A DNA stretch of 64,000 nt from Pseudomonas sp. Au-Pse12 (GCF_021341665.1 NZ_JAJTTH010000008.1:124001-188000); one strand, 5' to 3'. Shown: positions 52,072-60,151, counted from the stretch's first letter. The notes: generated by a model from the sequence alone, not told the origin. Program-made: numbers and translations.

Positions 52072-53694
52072 TCAGAAACGGAAGCGCACCACCAGGTTCT
52101 GCAGGCCGGCCGCCAAGTGCGACAGCTCCTGGCTGGTGGCGTTGGTGCGCGTGGCGGCGTCGGCGCTTTCCAGGGACAGGTCGCGGATGTTCAGCAGGTT
52201 GCGGTCCACTTCACGGGCCACCTGGGCCTGCTCTTCCGAGGCGCTGGCGATCACCAGGTTGCGCTCGTGGATCTGCTCCATGGCCCGGGTGATTTCCCCC
52301 AGGGCCAGCCCGGCCTGTTCGGCGATGGACAGGGTCTGGGCCACCCGCTGACTGTTGCCGTGCATGGACTGCACCACGCTGTCGGTGTCGCCCTGGACCC
52401 GGCCGATCATCTGTTCGATTTCCTGGGTTGACTGCTGGGTGCGATGGGCCAGGGCCCGCACTTCGTCTGCCACTACGGCAAAACCGCGCCCGGCTTCCCC
52501 GGCCCGCGCGGCCTCGATGGCGGCGTTCAGGGCCAGCAGGTTGGTCTGTTCGGCAATGGCGCGGATCACGTCCAGCACCTTGCCGATTTCCCGTGACTGC
52601 TCGGCCAGGGTCTGCACTTGCTGCAGGGCGGTGCCGACATCGCTGCTCATGGCCTGGATCGAGTCCAGGGTCTCGATCACCCGGGTCTGCCCCTGGGTGG
52701 CCTGGGCGGTGGACTGGCGGGTGGTGTCGGAGGTGGACACGGCGTTGCGCGCCACTTCCTCGACGGCCGCGGTCATCTCGTTGACGGCGGTGGCCGCTTG
52801 CTCGATTTCGTTGTGTTGCTGCTGCAGGCGGCTGGAGTCCTGGTGGGTGCTCTGGCTCATCTGTTGCGCGGCGGCGGCCAGCTGGGTCGAGGTGCTGCTG
52901 ATCAGTTGCAGGGTTTCACGCAGGCTGGCCTGCATGCTGGCCAGGGCCTTGAGCAGGCGCGCGGTTTCATCGCGGCCCTCGCTGTGGATCGGTCGGCTGA
53001 GATCGCCGGCGGCCACTTGCTCGGCCACGCCCACGGCCTGGCGGATGGGCACGACGATGCTGCGAATCAGTAGCCAGGCCAGGCACAGGGTCAACAGGGC
53101 GACGGCGAGCAGGGCGCCGATCACCGTGACTTTGACCTGGGTGTACAGCGCGTCGGCATGCTGGGCCGACCGGCTGACTTCCTCGGCGGTAAGGTTCATC
53201 AGTTCGGTGAACTGGTCGCCGGTCTGGGTCGAGTAGTCCTGGATCTTGCCGTTGAGCAGGGCCGTCATCTCGGTGCTGCGATTGTCCTGGGACAGGGCTT
53301 CGTACTGGGCCAGGGCCTGTTGGTAGCTCTTGACCGTGGCGAGGAATGTCTCGTACTGCACCCGGTTGTGATCGCCCACCAGCGGCGCGAACCTGGCCAG
53401 GGCCTGGTCGAGCCAGGCCTGTACCTGATGCAGGCGGGCAATGGTGCTTTCCAGCACTTTGGGTTCACGGTTGAGGGCCATGCGCAGGCTCAGCACGCGG
53501 ATGCTCAGCACGTAATCGCGCACTTCTCCCAGGTAGCGGGTGCTGGGCAGGGAAATGTTTTCAGTGTGCTGGCCGGTGGCGCGGACTTCGGCCACTTGCT
53601 TGAGGGCGAACAGCCCCTGCAGCAGGACCAGCAGGGCAATCACGCCGAAGCTGATCACGGCGCGTTTGGCGATGCTCAGGTTACCCAGCGTCAT
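52072..53694 (-). CDS. Methyl-accepting chemotaxis protein with 4-helix-bundle sensor
   Basis: A 540-residue transmembrane chemoreceptor. Helix TM1 (about residues 10-30, VISFGVIALLVLLQGLFAL) is followed by a ~155-residue periplasmic all-helical domain, TM2 (about 190-210, VIGALLAVALLTLCLAWLLI), HAMP (about 212-265) and the cytoplasmic signalling hairpin with VVADEVRALAHRTQQSTQEIEQMIGRVQ, IAEQTNLLALNAAIEAARAGEAGRGFAVVADEVR. Its length and sensor type are like PcaY-class receptors of P. putida that detect quinate, shikimate and protocatechuate. That assignment is inferred from position among catabolic genes. Confidence 0.9.
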   Translation of the reverse strand: MTLGNLSIAKRAVISFGVIALLVLLQGLFALKQVAEVRATGQHTENISLPSTRYLGEVRDYVLSIRVLSLRMALNREPKVLESTIARLHQVQAWLDQALARFAPLVGDHNRVQYETFLATVKSYQQALAQYEALSQDNRSTEMTALLNGKIQDYSTQTGDQFTELMNLTAEEVSRSAQHADALYTQVKVTVIGALLAVALLTLCLAWLLIRSIVVPIRQAVGVAEQVAAGDLSRPIHSEGRDETARLLKALASMQASLRETLQLISSTSTQLAAAAQQMSQSTHQDSSRLQQQHNEIEQAATAVNEMTAAVEEVARNAVSTSDTTRQSTAQATQGQTRVIETLDSIQAMSSDVGTALQQVQTLAEQSREIGKVLDVIRAIAEQTNLLALNAAIEAARAGEAGRGFAVVADEVRALAHRTQQSTQEIEQMIGRVQGDTDSVVQSMHGNSQRVAQTLSIAEQAGLALGEITRAMEQIHERNLVIASASEEQAQVAREVDRNLLNIRDLSLESADAATRTNATSQELSHLAAGLQNLVVRFRF

Positions 53695-53737
53695 GCGACG
53701 TTCTCCGAGTGTGGAAAAAAAGGGGGGAGGGGAACAG

Positions 53738-53771
53738 ATAAAAAAGCGCAGGCCCGGAACCGGACCTGCGC
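53738..53771 (-). terminator. Rho-independent terminator of the MFS transporter gene
   Basis: On the minus strand GCGCAGGTCCGG and CCGGGCCTGCGC form a stem with loop TT, then TTTTTTA. It lies 10 bases after the MFS stop. Confidence 0.85.
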
Positions 53772-53781
53772 GAAGGGAGCA

Positions 53782-55125
53782 TCAGTCTTCTACTTGCGGA
53801 ATCTTGCGAGGGGCCATGAAGTACATCCAGGTCAGGGCAATGAAGTACATGGCCGGGATCAGGGTGAACAGCACGGTGTAGTTGTTGTTGGTGGCGGTGA
53901 GGATGTGGCCGACGATCTGGGTCATGAACATGCCGCCGATGGCCGCGCACATGCCGCCGAAGCCGAACACGGTGCTCATCATGTGCTTGGGCGTGTAGTC
54001 CATCACCAGGCTCCAGATGTTGGCGGTCCAGGCCTGGTGGGCGCCGATCCCCAGGGAGATGGCGAACACCGCGAGCCACAGGTTGGCGGTGCCGGCGGCC
54101 ATGATCACGCCGATGATGCAGCAGGCGAACAGGAACATCGACAGCAGCCGCGCCTTGATCGGGTTCATGCCGCGACCAATGAGGAACGAGGAGAGGATGC
54201 CGCCCCCGACGCTGCCGAAGTCGGCGGTCAGGTAGATGATGATCAGCGGGATGCCCATCTGGGTGACGTTGATCCCCAGGTTGTACTGCTGGTTGAGGAA
54301 GGGCGGCAGCCAGTACAGGTAGAACCAGAACACCGGTGCGGTCAGCGAGTAGGCGATAGCGAAGGCCCAGGTGCCGCGCATGCGCAGGATGCGGCTGAAG
54401 GGCACGCGGGTCTCTTCGGGCTCCACTTGCTGCTGGATGTAGGCCAGTTCAGAGGCTTTGACGCTGGGGTGGTCTTCCGGGTTGAAGTACTTCAGGCCCC
54501 AGAACAGCAGCCACACGCCGCCCAGTGCCGCCATGCACAGGAACGCCGCCTGCCAGCCCCAGGCATGGAGGATCAGCGGCAGCAGCATCGGCGTGAACAT
54601 CGCACCGACGTTGGTCCCGGCGTTGAAGATGCCGGTGGCCACTGCACGTTCACCGGCCGGGAACCACAGGCGCGTGGTCTTCACGCAGGCCGGGTAGTTG
54701 GCGGCTTCGGTGAGCCCGAGAATGAACCGGCAGACCATGAAGCCCGCCGCCGAAGTGGCCAGGCCGTGGGCGCCGGTGGCCAGGCTCCAGAGCAGCACGG
54801 CGAAGAAGAACACCCGCTTCACACCGACCCGGTCGATCAGCCGTCCCTGGAGCACGAAGCCCACGGCGTAGCCGACCTGGAACCAGAAGTTGATGTTGGC
54901 GTAGTCCATCGCCGTCCAGTTCATTTCCTTGGCCAGGATCGGCTGCATCACGCCCAGTGCGGCGCGATCGATGTAGTTCAGGGTGGTGGCGAAGAACACC
55001 AGGGCGAGCATGCCCCAGCGGGTCTTGCCGACCGCCATGGCGCCGCGGATCTTGTCGCCGATACCGCCGGCAACACTGAGGCTCGGGGCGATGCGAGAGC
55101 TTTGGGAAGGAATCATGTGGGCCAT
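53782..55125 (-). CDS. MFS transporter, anion:cation symporter family (probable quinate/shikimate carrier)
   Basis: A 447-residue, about 12-helix transporter. It begins LNYIDRAALGVMQPILAKEMNW, the ExuT/ACS-family N-terminal signature, and has RFILGLTEAANYPACVKTTRLWFPAGERAVATGIFNAGTNVGAMFTP, typical of hexuronate and aromatic/hydroaromatic acid porters. It is divergent from quiC across 516 bases. Substrate preference for quinate/shikimate is inferred from position. Start could also be ATG 55116. Confidence 0.87.
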   Translation of the reverse strand: MAHMIPSQSSRIAPSLSVAGGIGDKIRGAMAVGKTRWGMLALVFFATTLNYIDRAALGVMQPILAKEMNWTAMDYANINFWFQVGYAVGFVLQGRLIDRVGVKRVFFFAVLLWSLATGAHGLATSAAGFMVCRFILGLTEAANYPACVKTTRLWFPAGERAVATGIFNAGTNVGAMFTPMLLPLILHAWGWQAAFLCMAALGGVWLLFWGLKYFNPEDHPSVKASELAYIQQQVEPEETRVPFSRILRMRGTWAFAIAYSLTAPVFWFYLYWLPPFLNQQYNLGINVTQMGIPLIIIYLTADFGSVGGGILSSFLIGRGMNPIKARLLSMFLFACCIIGVIMAAGTANLWLAVFAISLGIGAHQAWTANIWSLVMDYTPKHMMSTVFGFGGMCAAIGGMFMTQIVGHILTATNNNYTVLFTLIPAMYFIALTWMYFMAPRKIPQVED

Positions 55126-55520
55126 CCGTTCAATGACTGACGAGCCGGGGCTCGTCGGAACTCAAGGGCGCGTGATCAATCGTCAGAGGGGCATGTCAGC
55201 CGTGGACTGGGTGATTGATCGGCTGGTTAGGTTCGTCGTGCCGTTGATGCCGGGCCGGCGAACGCCATAGGTACGACGATCCGCTCAGGGGTGTAGCGCG
55301 TCGTGATCCAGGGTGCCGATTGAGGCCATTCCAGGCGCGAGCCGAAGGGATGCGGAGCAGGGCGGGGCGTTGAGTGCAAGCATGAGGATGTACCCGATTT
55401 TTGAATTTTTTATGGTGTGTTCTGGGTCTGGGTGATTGAAGCCACGGTTTTTGGGGCGGCTCAATGTGCTGTCGATGGTGCGCAGTGGCTGAAAAATCGT
55501 CAATTCGCCAATCGGCATTC

Positions 55521-55537
55521 TGTTCGATAATCGAACA
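55521..55537. promoter_or_regulatory. IclR-type operator upstream of quiC
   Basis: TGTTCGATAATCGAACA is a perfect 17-base palindrome; core GTTCGATAATCGAAC at 55522-55536, about 105 bases before the quiC ATG. Confidence 0.8.
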
Positions 55538-55541
55538 CAAA

Positions 55542-55555
55542 ACTAACTGGTTCGT
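55542..55555. promoter_or_regulatory. Candidate TetR operator upstream of quiC
   Basis: ACTAACTGGTTCGT, a near-palindrome (ACTAAC/GTTMGT), lies 5 bases after the IclR-type palindrome; a related 14-mer occurs in front of aroQ at 60076-60089. A TetR gene follows quiC, making it a candidate operator for that regulator. Confidence 0.5.
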
Positions 55556-55641
55556 ACACTTTAAATCACGCTGTGGAATAATCCGCAACATCGAATAAAA
55601 GGCTCGGGCGCCACCGGCCATCATTCCCCGGGAGTTGAATC

Positions 55642-57552
55642 ATGCAGCGTTCCATTGCCACCGTTTCCCTGAGCGGCACCCTGCCGGAAAAACTCGAAGC
55701 CATCGCCGCCGCCGGGTTCGATGGGGTGGAGATTTTCGAGAACGACCTTCTCTACTACGACGGCAGCCCCCGGGAAATCAGGCAGATGTGCGCCGACCTG
55801 GGTATCGCCATCACCCTGTTCCAGCCCTTCCGGGATTTTGAGGGCTGCCGCCGCGAGCGCCTGCTGCGCAACCTGGAACGCGCCGAGCACAAGTTCGACC
55901 TGATGCAGGAGTTGGGCACTGACCTGGTGCTGGTGTGCAGCAATGCCCAGGCGGACAGCCTGGGGGATCGGCAGATCCTCATCGACGACCTGCACTTGCT
56001 GGCCGAGCGGGCCGGCGCCCGCGGCTTGCGCATCGGCTACGAGGCCCTGGCCTGGGGCCGTCATGTGAATACCTACCAACAGGTCTGGGACATCGTGCGC
56101 CGCGCCGATCACCCAAGCCTGGGGGTGTTGCTGGACAGTTTCCACACCCTCTCGCTCAAGGGCGACCCGGCGGCGATTGCCGAGATTCCGGGGGACAAGA
56201 TCTTCTTCGTGCAGATGGCCGACGCGCCGATCCTGGCCATGGACGTGCTGGAGTGGAGCCGGCATTTCCGCTGCTTCCCGGGCCAGGGCGAATTCGACCT
56301 GCCGGGCTTTCTGGCGCCGATCATCAAGAGCGGCTACACCGGGCCGCTGTCCCTGGAAATCTTCAACGATGGTTTTCGCGCCGCGCCGCCACGGGCCAAT
56401 GCCGCCGACGGCCTGCGTTCCTTGCTGTACCTGGAGGAGAAGACCCGCGAGCGCCTGCTGCAGGAAGCACAGCCGGTGGCCAACCTCGACATTCTGTTCG
56501 CCCCGCCGGCGGTTGAAGCCTATGGCGGCACCGAGTTTCTCGAATTCGCCGTGGACGAAGCACTGGGCGCCAAGCTGGGCGGCTGGCTGGAGCGCCTGGG
56601 TTTTGCCAGGGCCGGGCAGCATCGCTCCAAGAGTGTCAGCCTGATGCGCCAGGGCGACATCAACCTGATCCTCAACTCCGAGCCCTATTCCTTCGCCCAC
56701 AGCTTCTTCGAGGCGCACGGCCCGTCGGTGTGTGCCACGGCCATCCGGGTCAAGGACAGTGCCAAGGCCCTGGAGCGGGCTGTCGCCTACAAGGGCCAGC
56801 CTTATCGCGGCCTGGTGGGCCCCAACGAACTGGAACTGGCGGCGGTGCGCGAGCCTGATGGCAGCCTGATCTACCTGGTGGACCCGCACCAGGGCGGCCA
56901 GCACCTGTACGCCACCGATTTCAACCTGTACGAAGGGGTACAGGCCAAGGGCGGCCTCAAGCGCATCGACCACATGGCCATGGCCCTGCCGGCGGACAGC
57001 CTCGACAGCTGGGTGCTGTTCTACAAGAGCCTGCTGGACTTCGAGGCCGACGATGAAGTGGTGCTGCCCGACCCGTATGGCCTGGTGAAAAGCCGCGCCT
57101 TGCGCAGCCGTTGCAGCTCGATCCGCCTGCCGCTGAACATCTCGGAAAACCGCAACACCGCGATCTCCCATGCGCTGTCCAGCTATCGCGGCAGCGGGGT
57201 GCATCACATTGCCTTCGACTGCGACGACCTCTTCGCCGAGGTCAGCCGGGCCAAGGAGGCCGGGGTGCCGCTGCTGGATATTCCGCTCAATTACTACGAC
57301 GACCTGGCCGCGCGCTTTGATTTCGACGATGAGTTCCTCAGCGAGCTGGCTTACTACAACGTCCTGTATGACCGCGATGCCCAGGGCGGTGAGCTGTTCC
57401 ATGTCTACACCGAACCCTTCGAAGGGCGCTTTTTCTTCGAGATCATCCAGCGCAAGAACGGTTACGCCGGGTATGGCGCGGCCAACGTCGCGGTGCGCCT
57501 GGCGGCCATGGCCAAGTCCCGCAGCGGCGCGGTGCGCCAGGCCAAGTTGTAG
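55642..57552 (+). CDS. quiC: 3-dehydroshikimate dehydratase, two-domain QuiC/QsuB type
   Basis: Dehydrates 3-dehydroshikimate to protocatechuate. The 636-residue protein fuses an N-terminal TIM-barrel dehydratase (about 1-280) to a C-terminal 4-hydroxyphenylpyruvate-dioxygenase-like (vicinal oxygen chelate) domain. Candidate metal ligands of the barrel match the positions I recall for P. putida QuiC1: E134 (IGYEALAWG), D165 (LLDSFHTL), Q191 (FFVQMADA) and E239 (LSLEIFND). The HPPD-like half (ILFAPPAVEAYGGTEFLEFAVDE... HHIAFDCDDLF...EIIQRKNGYAGYGAANV) is present in full but of unproven role. GGGAG lies 10 bases before the ATG. Confidence 0.95.
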   Translation: MQRSIATVSLSGTLPEKLEAIAAAGFDGVEIFENDLLYYDGSPREIRQMCADLGIAITLFQPFRDFEGCRRERLLRNLERAEHKFDLMQELGTDLVLVCSNAQADSLGDRQILIDDLHLLAERAGARGLRIGYEALAWGRHVNTYQQVWDIVRRADHPSLGVLLDSFHTLSLKGDPAAIAEIPGDKIFFVQMADAPILAMDVLEWSRHFRCFPGQGEFDLPGFLAPIIKSGYTGPLSLEIFNDGFRAAPPRANAADGLRSLLYLEEKTRERLLQEAQPVANLDILFAPPAVEAYGGTEFLEFAVDEALGAKLGGWLERLGFARAGQHRSKSVSLMRQGDINLILNSEPYSFAHSFFEAHGPSVCATAIRVKDSAKALERAVAYKGQPYRGLVGPNELELAAVREPDGSLIYLVDPHQGGQHLYATDFNLYEGVQAKGGLKRIDHMAMALPADSLDSWVLFYKSLLDFEADDEVVLPDPYGLVKSRALRSRCSSIRLPLNISENRNTAISHALSSYRGSGVHHIAFDCDDLFAEVSRAKEAGVPLLDIPLNYYDDLAARFDFDDEFLSELAYYNVLYDRDAQGGELFHVYTEPFEGRFFFEIIQRKNGYAGYGAANVAVRLAAMAKSRSGAVRQAKL

Positions 57553-57566
57553 CGGATTGGTAACCT

Positions 57567-57587
57567 GAGGCGGCAATCCACCGCCTC
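57567..57587 (+). terminator. Hairpin after quiC
   Basis: GAGGCGG and CCGCCTC pair perfectly 15 bases after the quiC stop; TGTGCTTTCTTT follows. Confidence 0.6.
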
Positions 57588-57656
57588 TGTGCTTTCTTTC
57601 GCGACAGGACGCGGCCCATAATCGCCCGCGTGTGCAGTGATGGCCGTGAGCCCAGA

Positions 57657-58334
57657 ATGACAATGACCAGTGAACGCTCGATTGCGCCCGATGAGCCTGC
57701 TCTCGAACCGCGCAAGAGTCGCAAGAACAACCCGGAAAAGACCCGCGAGAACATCCTTCAAGAAGCCATTGTCGAGTTCGTCCAGCAGGGCTTGTCCGGC
57801 GCGCGGGTGGATGCGATCGCCGAGCGCATCCACACCTCCAAGCGCATGATCTATTACTACTTCGGCAGCAAGGAACAGCTGTACGTCGAGGTGCTGGAGA
57901 AACTCTACGGTGATATCCGCAGCACCGAGAGCCGCCTGCACCTGGCGGAACTGGCGCCGCAGGAGGCGATTCGCCGGCTGGTGGAGTTCACCTTCGACCA
58001 CCACGACCGCAACGTCGATTTCGTGCGCATCGTCAGCATCGAGAACATTCACAAGGCCGAGTACGTGAAGCAGTCCGGCGTGATCAAGGCGATGAACAAC
58101 ACCATCCTTCATGCCCTGGGCGAGATTCTCGAGCGTGGCGCGCAGGAAGGTGTGTTCCGTAGCGGCCTGGACCCGCTGGACGTGCATTTACTGATCAGCT
58201 CGTTCTGTTTCTATCGGGTCTCGAACCGCCACACCTTTGGCGAGATCTTCCAGATCGACCTGCCGGATGAAGGCATCAAGCAACGGCACCGGGAGATGAT
58301 CTGCGAGTCGGTGCTGCGCTACCTGCAAGCCTGA
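57657..58334 (+). CDS. TetR-family transcriptional regulator
   Basis: A 225-residue TetR regulator: an N-terminal HTH (KTRENILQEAIVEFVQQGLSGARVDAIAERIHTSKRMIYYYFGSKEQLYVEVLEKLY) and a C-terminal TetR_C-type domain containing FDHHDRNVDFVRIVSIENIHKAEY. It follows quiC closely with a shared orientation and is a natural candidate to bind the 14-mer found at the quiC and aroQ promoters. The start ATG 57657 is preferred over the GTG at 57630. Confidence 0.9.
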   Translation: MTMTSERSIAPDEPALEPRKSRKNNPEKTRENILQEAIVEFVQQGLSGARVDAIAERIHTSKRMIYYYFGSKEQLYVEVLEKLYGDIRSTESRLHLAELAPQEAIRRLVEFTFDHHDRNVDFVRIVSIENIHKAEYVKQSGVIKAMNNTILHALGEILERGAQEGVFRSGLDPLDVHLLISSFCFYRVSNRHTFGEIFQIDLPDEGIKQRHREMICESVLRYLQA

Positions 58335-58345
58335 CGCCCTTGCCC

Positions 58346-58406
58346 GTAGGAGCTGGCTTGCCAGCCAAAGCGCCCGTAAGATCGCTCTCGCCACCCCGGC
58401 TCCTAC
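58346..58406. repeat. REP palindrome downstream of the TetR gene
   Basis: GTAGGAGCTGG and CCGGCTCCTAC form the arms of a Pseudomonas REP element with a GGCTTGCCAGCC core; the spacer is about 40 bases. Confidence 0.8.
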
Positions 58407-58435
58407 AACCCCCCCCCCGCGACAAGGAAGGCACC

Positions 58436-58660
58436 ATGGGTAATCCTGTTCCAACCCTGAAAATCATCCTGATCATGATGATCGTGGTCGACACGTTCTG
58501 GTTCGGCGAGCGCCTGTTGTCCCTCACCGGGCTCAGCGTCTTTGACTGGCTGCCGAGTTCGCTGATCAGCCTGGTCGGCCTGCTTGGCAGCCTGCTGATG
58601 ATTCTCTTCAACGTGCTGCTGATCGGTTTGCTTTCGCGCTTGCAGCTCAAGTCCGAGTAA
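58436..58660 (+). CDS. Hypothetical small membrane protein, 74 aa
   Basis: A short protein with two predicted helices (IILIMMIVVDTFWFGERLLSL region and LISLVGLLGSLLMILFNVLLIGLLSRL). AAGGAAG lies about 8 bases ahead of the ATG, so translation is plausible. It is flanked by two REP elements and has no recognised family. Confidence 0.6.
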   Translation: MGNPVPTLKIILIMMIVVDTFWFGERLLSLTGLSVFDWLPSSLISLVGLLGSLLMILFNVLLIGLLSRLQLKSE

Positions 58661-58668
58661 ACGCAGTA

Positions 58669-58701
58669 CCTGTAGCCGCGGCCTGCGGCAGCGGCTACAG
58701 G
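58669..58701. repeat. REP palindrome between the small membrane protein and the dehydrogenase gene
   Basis: CCTGTAGCCGC and GCGGCTACAGG are perfect 11-base arms around a GGCCTGCGGCA core, at the 3' end of the convergent genes. Confidence 0.8.
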
Positions 58702-58707
58702 CGCATC

Positions 58708-59562
58708 TCAGCCGTTCATGCTGTGGAAGTGCGCCAGCATCCGTTGCGGGTCGGCGCTTTGGCCGCTGAACAGCTCGAACGCCTTGACCGCCTGGAACAC
58801 CGCCATGGTGCCGCCATCCAGGGTCCGGCAACCCAGGGCGCGGGCGTTGCGCAGCAATTCGGTTTCCAGCGGGAAGTAGACGATCTCGGCCACCCACAGC
58901 TGCGCGCGCAACAACTCCACCGGCACCGGCATGCCCGGCAGCTTGGCCATGCCCATGGGCGTGGTATTGACCAGGCCATCGGCGCTTGCCAGGACGCTCG
59001 CCAGATCGCCGCCAGCCCTGGCCCGGCCGCTGCCGAAATGCTGGTTGAGGTTGTCTGCCAGGCTCTGTGCCCGCTGCGGCTCCACATCGAAAATGCTCAG
59101 CTGCTCCACGCCTTCGCTGAGCAGCGCGTGGGCCACGGCGGCACCGGCGCCGCCGGCCCCCATTTGCACCACATGCCGTCTGGCCACGCCTTGCAGGCCA
59201 CGGCGGAACCCTTCGGCAAAACCCAGGCAGTCGGTGTTGTGGCCAACCCGTTTGCCGTCCTTGAGTACCACGGTGTTGACCGCGCCAATGCCGCGCGCCT
59301 CGGGGGACAGTTCGTCCAGCAGCGGCAGAATGCTTTGCTTGCAGGGAAAGGTGATGTTCAGCCCGGTGAAGTTCATCCGCTCGGCAGCGTTGAGCAGATC
59401 GGGCAGGGCGCTGCTGTCGAGCCCCAGCTGGTCCAGGTCGATCAGCCGATACAGGTAGCGCAGGTTTTGCGCGTCGCCTTCGTGTTCATGCAGGGCCGGG
59501 GTGCGCGAAGCCTGGATGCCGGCGCCGATCAGCCCGGCGAGTACGCCAGTGTGCTTGCTCAT
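58708..59562 (-). CDS. Quinate/shikimate dehydrogenase, QsuD-type (AroE family)
   Basis: A 284-residue AroE-fold protein. The N-terminus GLIGAGIQASRTPALHEHEG replaces the usual AroE SxS substrate loop by SRTP. Catalytic Lys is in FNFTGLNITFPCKQSI (residue ~73) and Asp in GHNTDCLGFAEG. Coenzyme site: HVVQMGAGGAGAAVAHALL, FDVEPQRAQSLAD. The end RTLDGGTMAVFQAVKAFELFSG strongly recalls C. glutamicum QsuD, an NAD-dependent quinate/shikimate dehydrogenase. So it probably works catabolically, oxidising quinate or shikimate, rather than in aromatic biosynthesis. It overlaps aroQ by ATGA. Confidence 0.88.
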   Translation of the reverse strand: MSKHTGVLAGLIGAGIQASRTPALHEHEGDAQNLRYLYRLIDLDQLGLDSSALPDLLNAAERMNFTGLNITFPCKQSILPLLDELSPEARGIGAVNTVVLKDGKRVGHNTDCLGFAEGFRRGLQGVARRHVVQMGAGGAGAAVAHALLSEGVEQLSIFDVEPQRAQSLADNLNQHFGSGRARAGGDLASVLASADGLVNTTPMGMAKLPGMPVPVELLRAQLWVAEIVYFPLETELLRNARALGCRTLDGGTMAVFQAVKAFELFSGQSADPQRMLAHFHSMNG

Positions 59563-60008
59563 GCGCGTTGCTCCTTGAGCCGCAGGCTGAAGTGTTCCAG
59601 TGCCAGGCGATAACCGTGGCTGCCAAAGCCGCACATCACCGCCAGGGCAATGCCCGAGACAAAGGAGTGATGGCGGAAGGGTTCGCGGGCATGGACGTTG
59701 GACAGGTGCACTTCGATCACCGGCAGTTCACTGGCTACCAGCGCATCGCGGATCGCCACCGAGGTGTGAGTCCAGGCGGCAGGGTTGATCACGATGCCGG
59801 CGCAGCGGCCACGGGCGGCGTGGATCCAATCGAGCAATTCGCCTTCGTGGTTGGTCTGGCGAAACTCCACGGCCAGGCCGAATTCCTCGGCGGCACGGCC
59901 GCACAAGGCAGAGACATCGGCCAGGGTTTCGTGGCCGTAAGTCGCCGGTTCACGAGTGCCGAGCAGGTTCAGGTTCGGGCCGTTGAGCACCAGAACGATA
60001 GGACGCAT
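59559..60008 (-). CDS. aroQ: 3-dehydroquinate dehydratase, type II
   Basis: A 149-residue type II dehydroquinase, dodecameric in the family, interconverting 3-dehydroquinate and 3-dehydroshikimate. Landmarks: VLNGPNLNLLGTREPATYGHETL (active-site Tyr in the flexible loop), FRQTNHEGELLDWIHAARG, GIVINPAAWTHTSVAIRDAL and PVIEVHLSNVHAREPFRHHSFVS. Placed ahead of the QsuD-like gene with a 4-base overlap, so this copy likely serves quinate catabolism; a biosynthetic copy may exist elsewhere. Confidence 0.95.
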   Translation of the reverse strand: MRPIVLVLNGPNLNLLGTREPATYGHETLADVSALCGRAAEEFGLAVEFRQTNHEGELLDWIHAARGRCAGIVINPAAWTHTSVAIRDALVASELPVIEVHLSNVHAREPFRHHSFVSGIALAVMCGFGSHGYRLALEHFSLRLKEQRA

Positions 60009-60075
60009 GGGGGTAGATCTCCGTTGTTATTGTCAGCCTCGGGAGAAGGTACGAGGCACTGGGAAGGTAAATTGT

Positions 60076-60089
60076 ACTAACTGGTTAAT
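60076..60089. promoter_or_regulatory. Candidate TetR operator upstream of aroQ
   Basis: ACTAACTGGTTAAT, sharing the first 11 bases with the 14-mer at 55542 and palindromic except for one position; 68 bases ahead of the aroQ start. Confidence 0.5.
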
Positions 60090-60136
60090 TTGGTCAATTG
60101 ATGGCCGAGAGGCGAGGCCGGGAAGGCTGATTAAGT

Positions 60137-60151
60137 GTTCGATAATCGAAC
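60137..60151. promoter_or_regulatory. IclR-type operator upstream of aroQ
   Basis: GTTCGATAATCGAAC, identical to the core of the quiC site; about 130 bases before the aroQ ATG. Confidence 0.78.

Larger units (their letters stand above)
55126..55641. promoter_or_regulatory. Divergent control region between MFS transporter and quiC
   Basis: 516 bases without a gene. Features: a GACGAGCC-GG-GGCTCGTC hairpin (55139-55156) in the MFS leader; the perfect palindrome at 55521-55537; the TetR-like 14-mer at 55542-55555; AT-rich sequence 55545-55605 leading into quiC. The remaining ~360 bases show nothing I recognise. Confidence 0.6.

Noticed and set aside
53158..55140. 660-codon plus-strand open frame opposite the MCP and MFS genes
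   Set aside because: Its His/Gln/Gly-rich composition is an antisense shadow; the minus-strand proteins have clear domains.
55621..57663. 680-codon minus-strand open frame opposite quiC
   Set aside because: Antisense shadow of a two-domain enzyme with all metal ligands.
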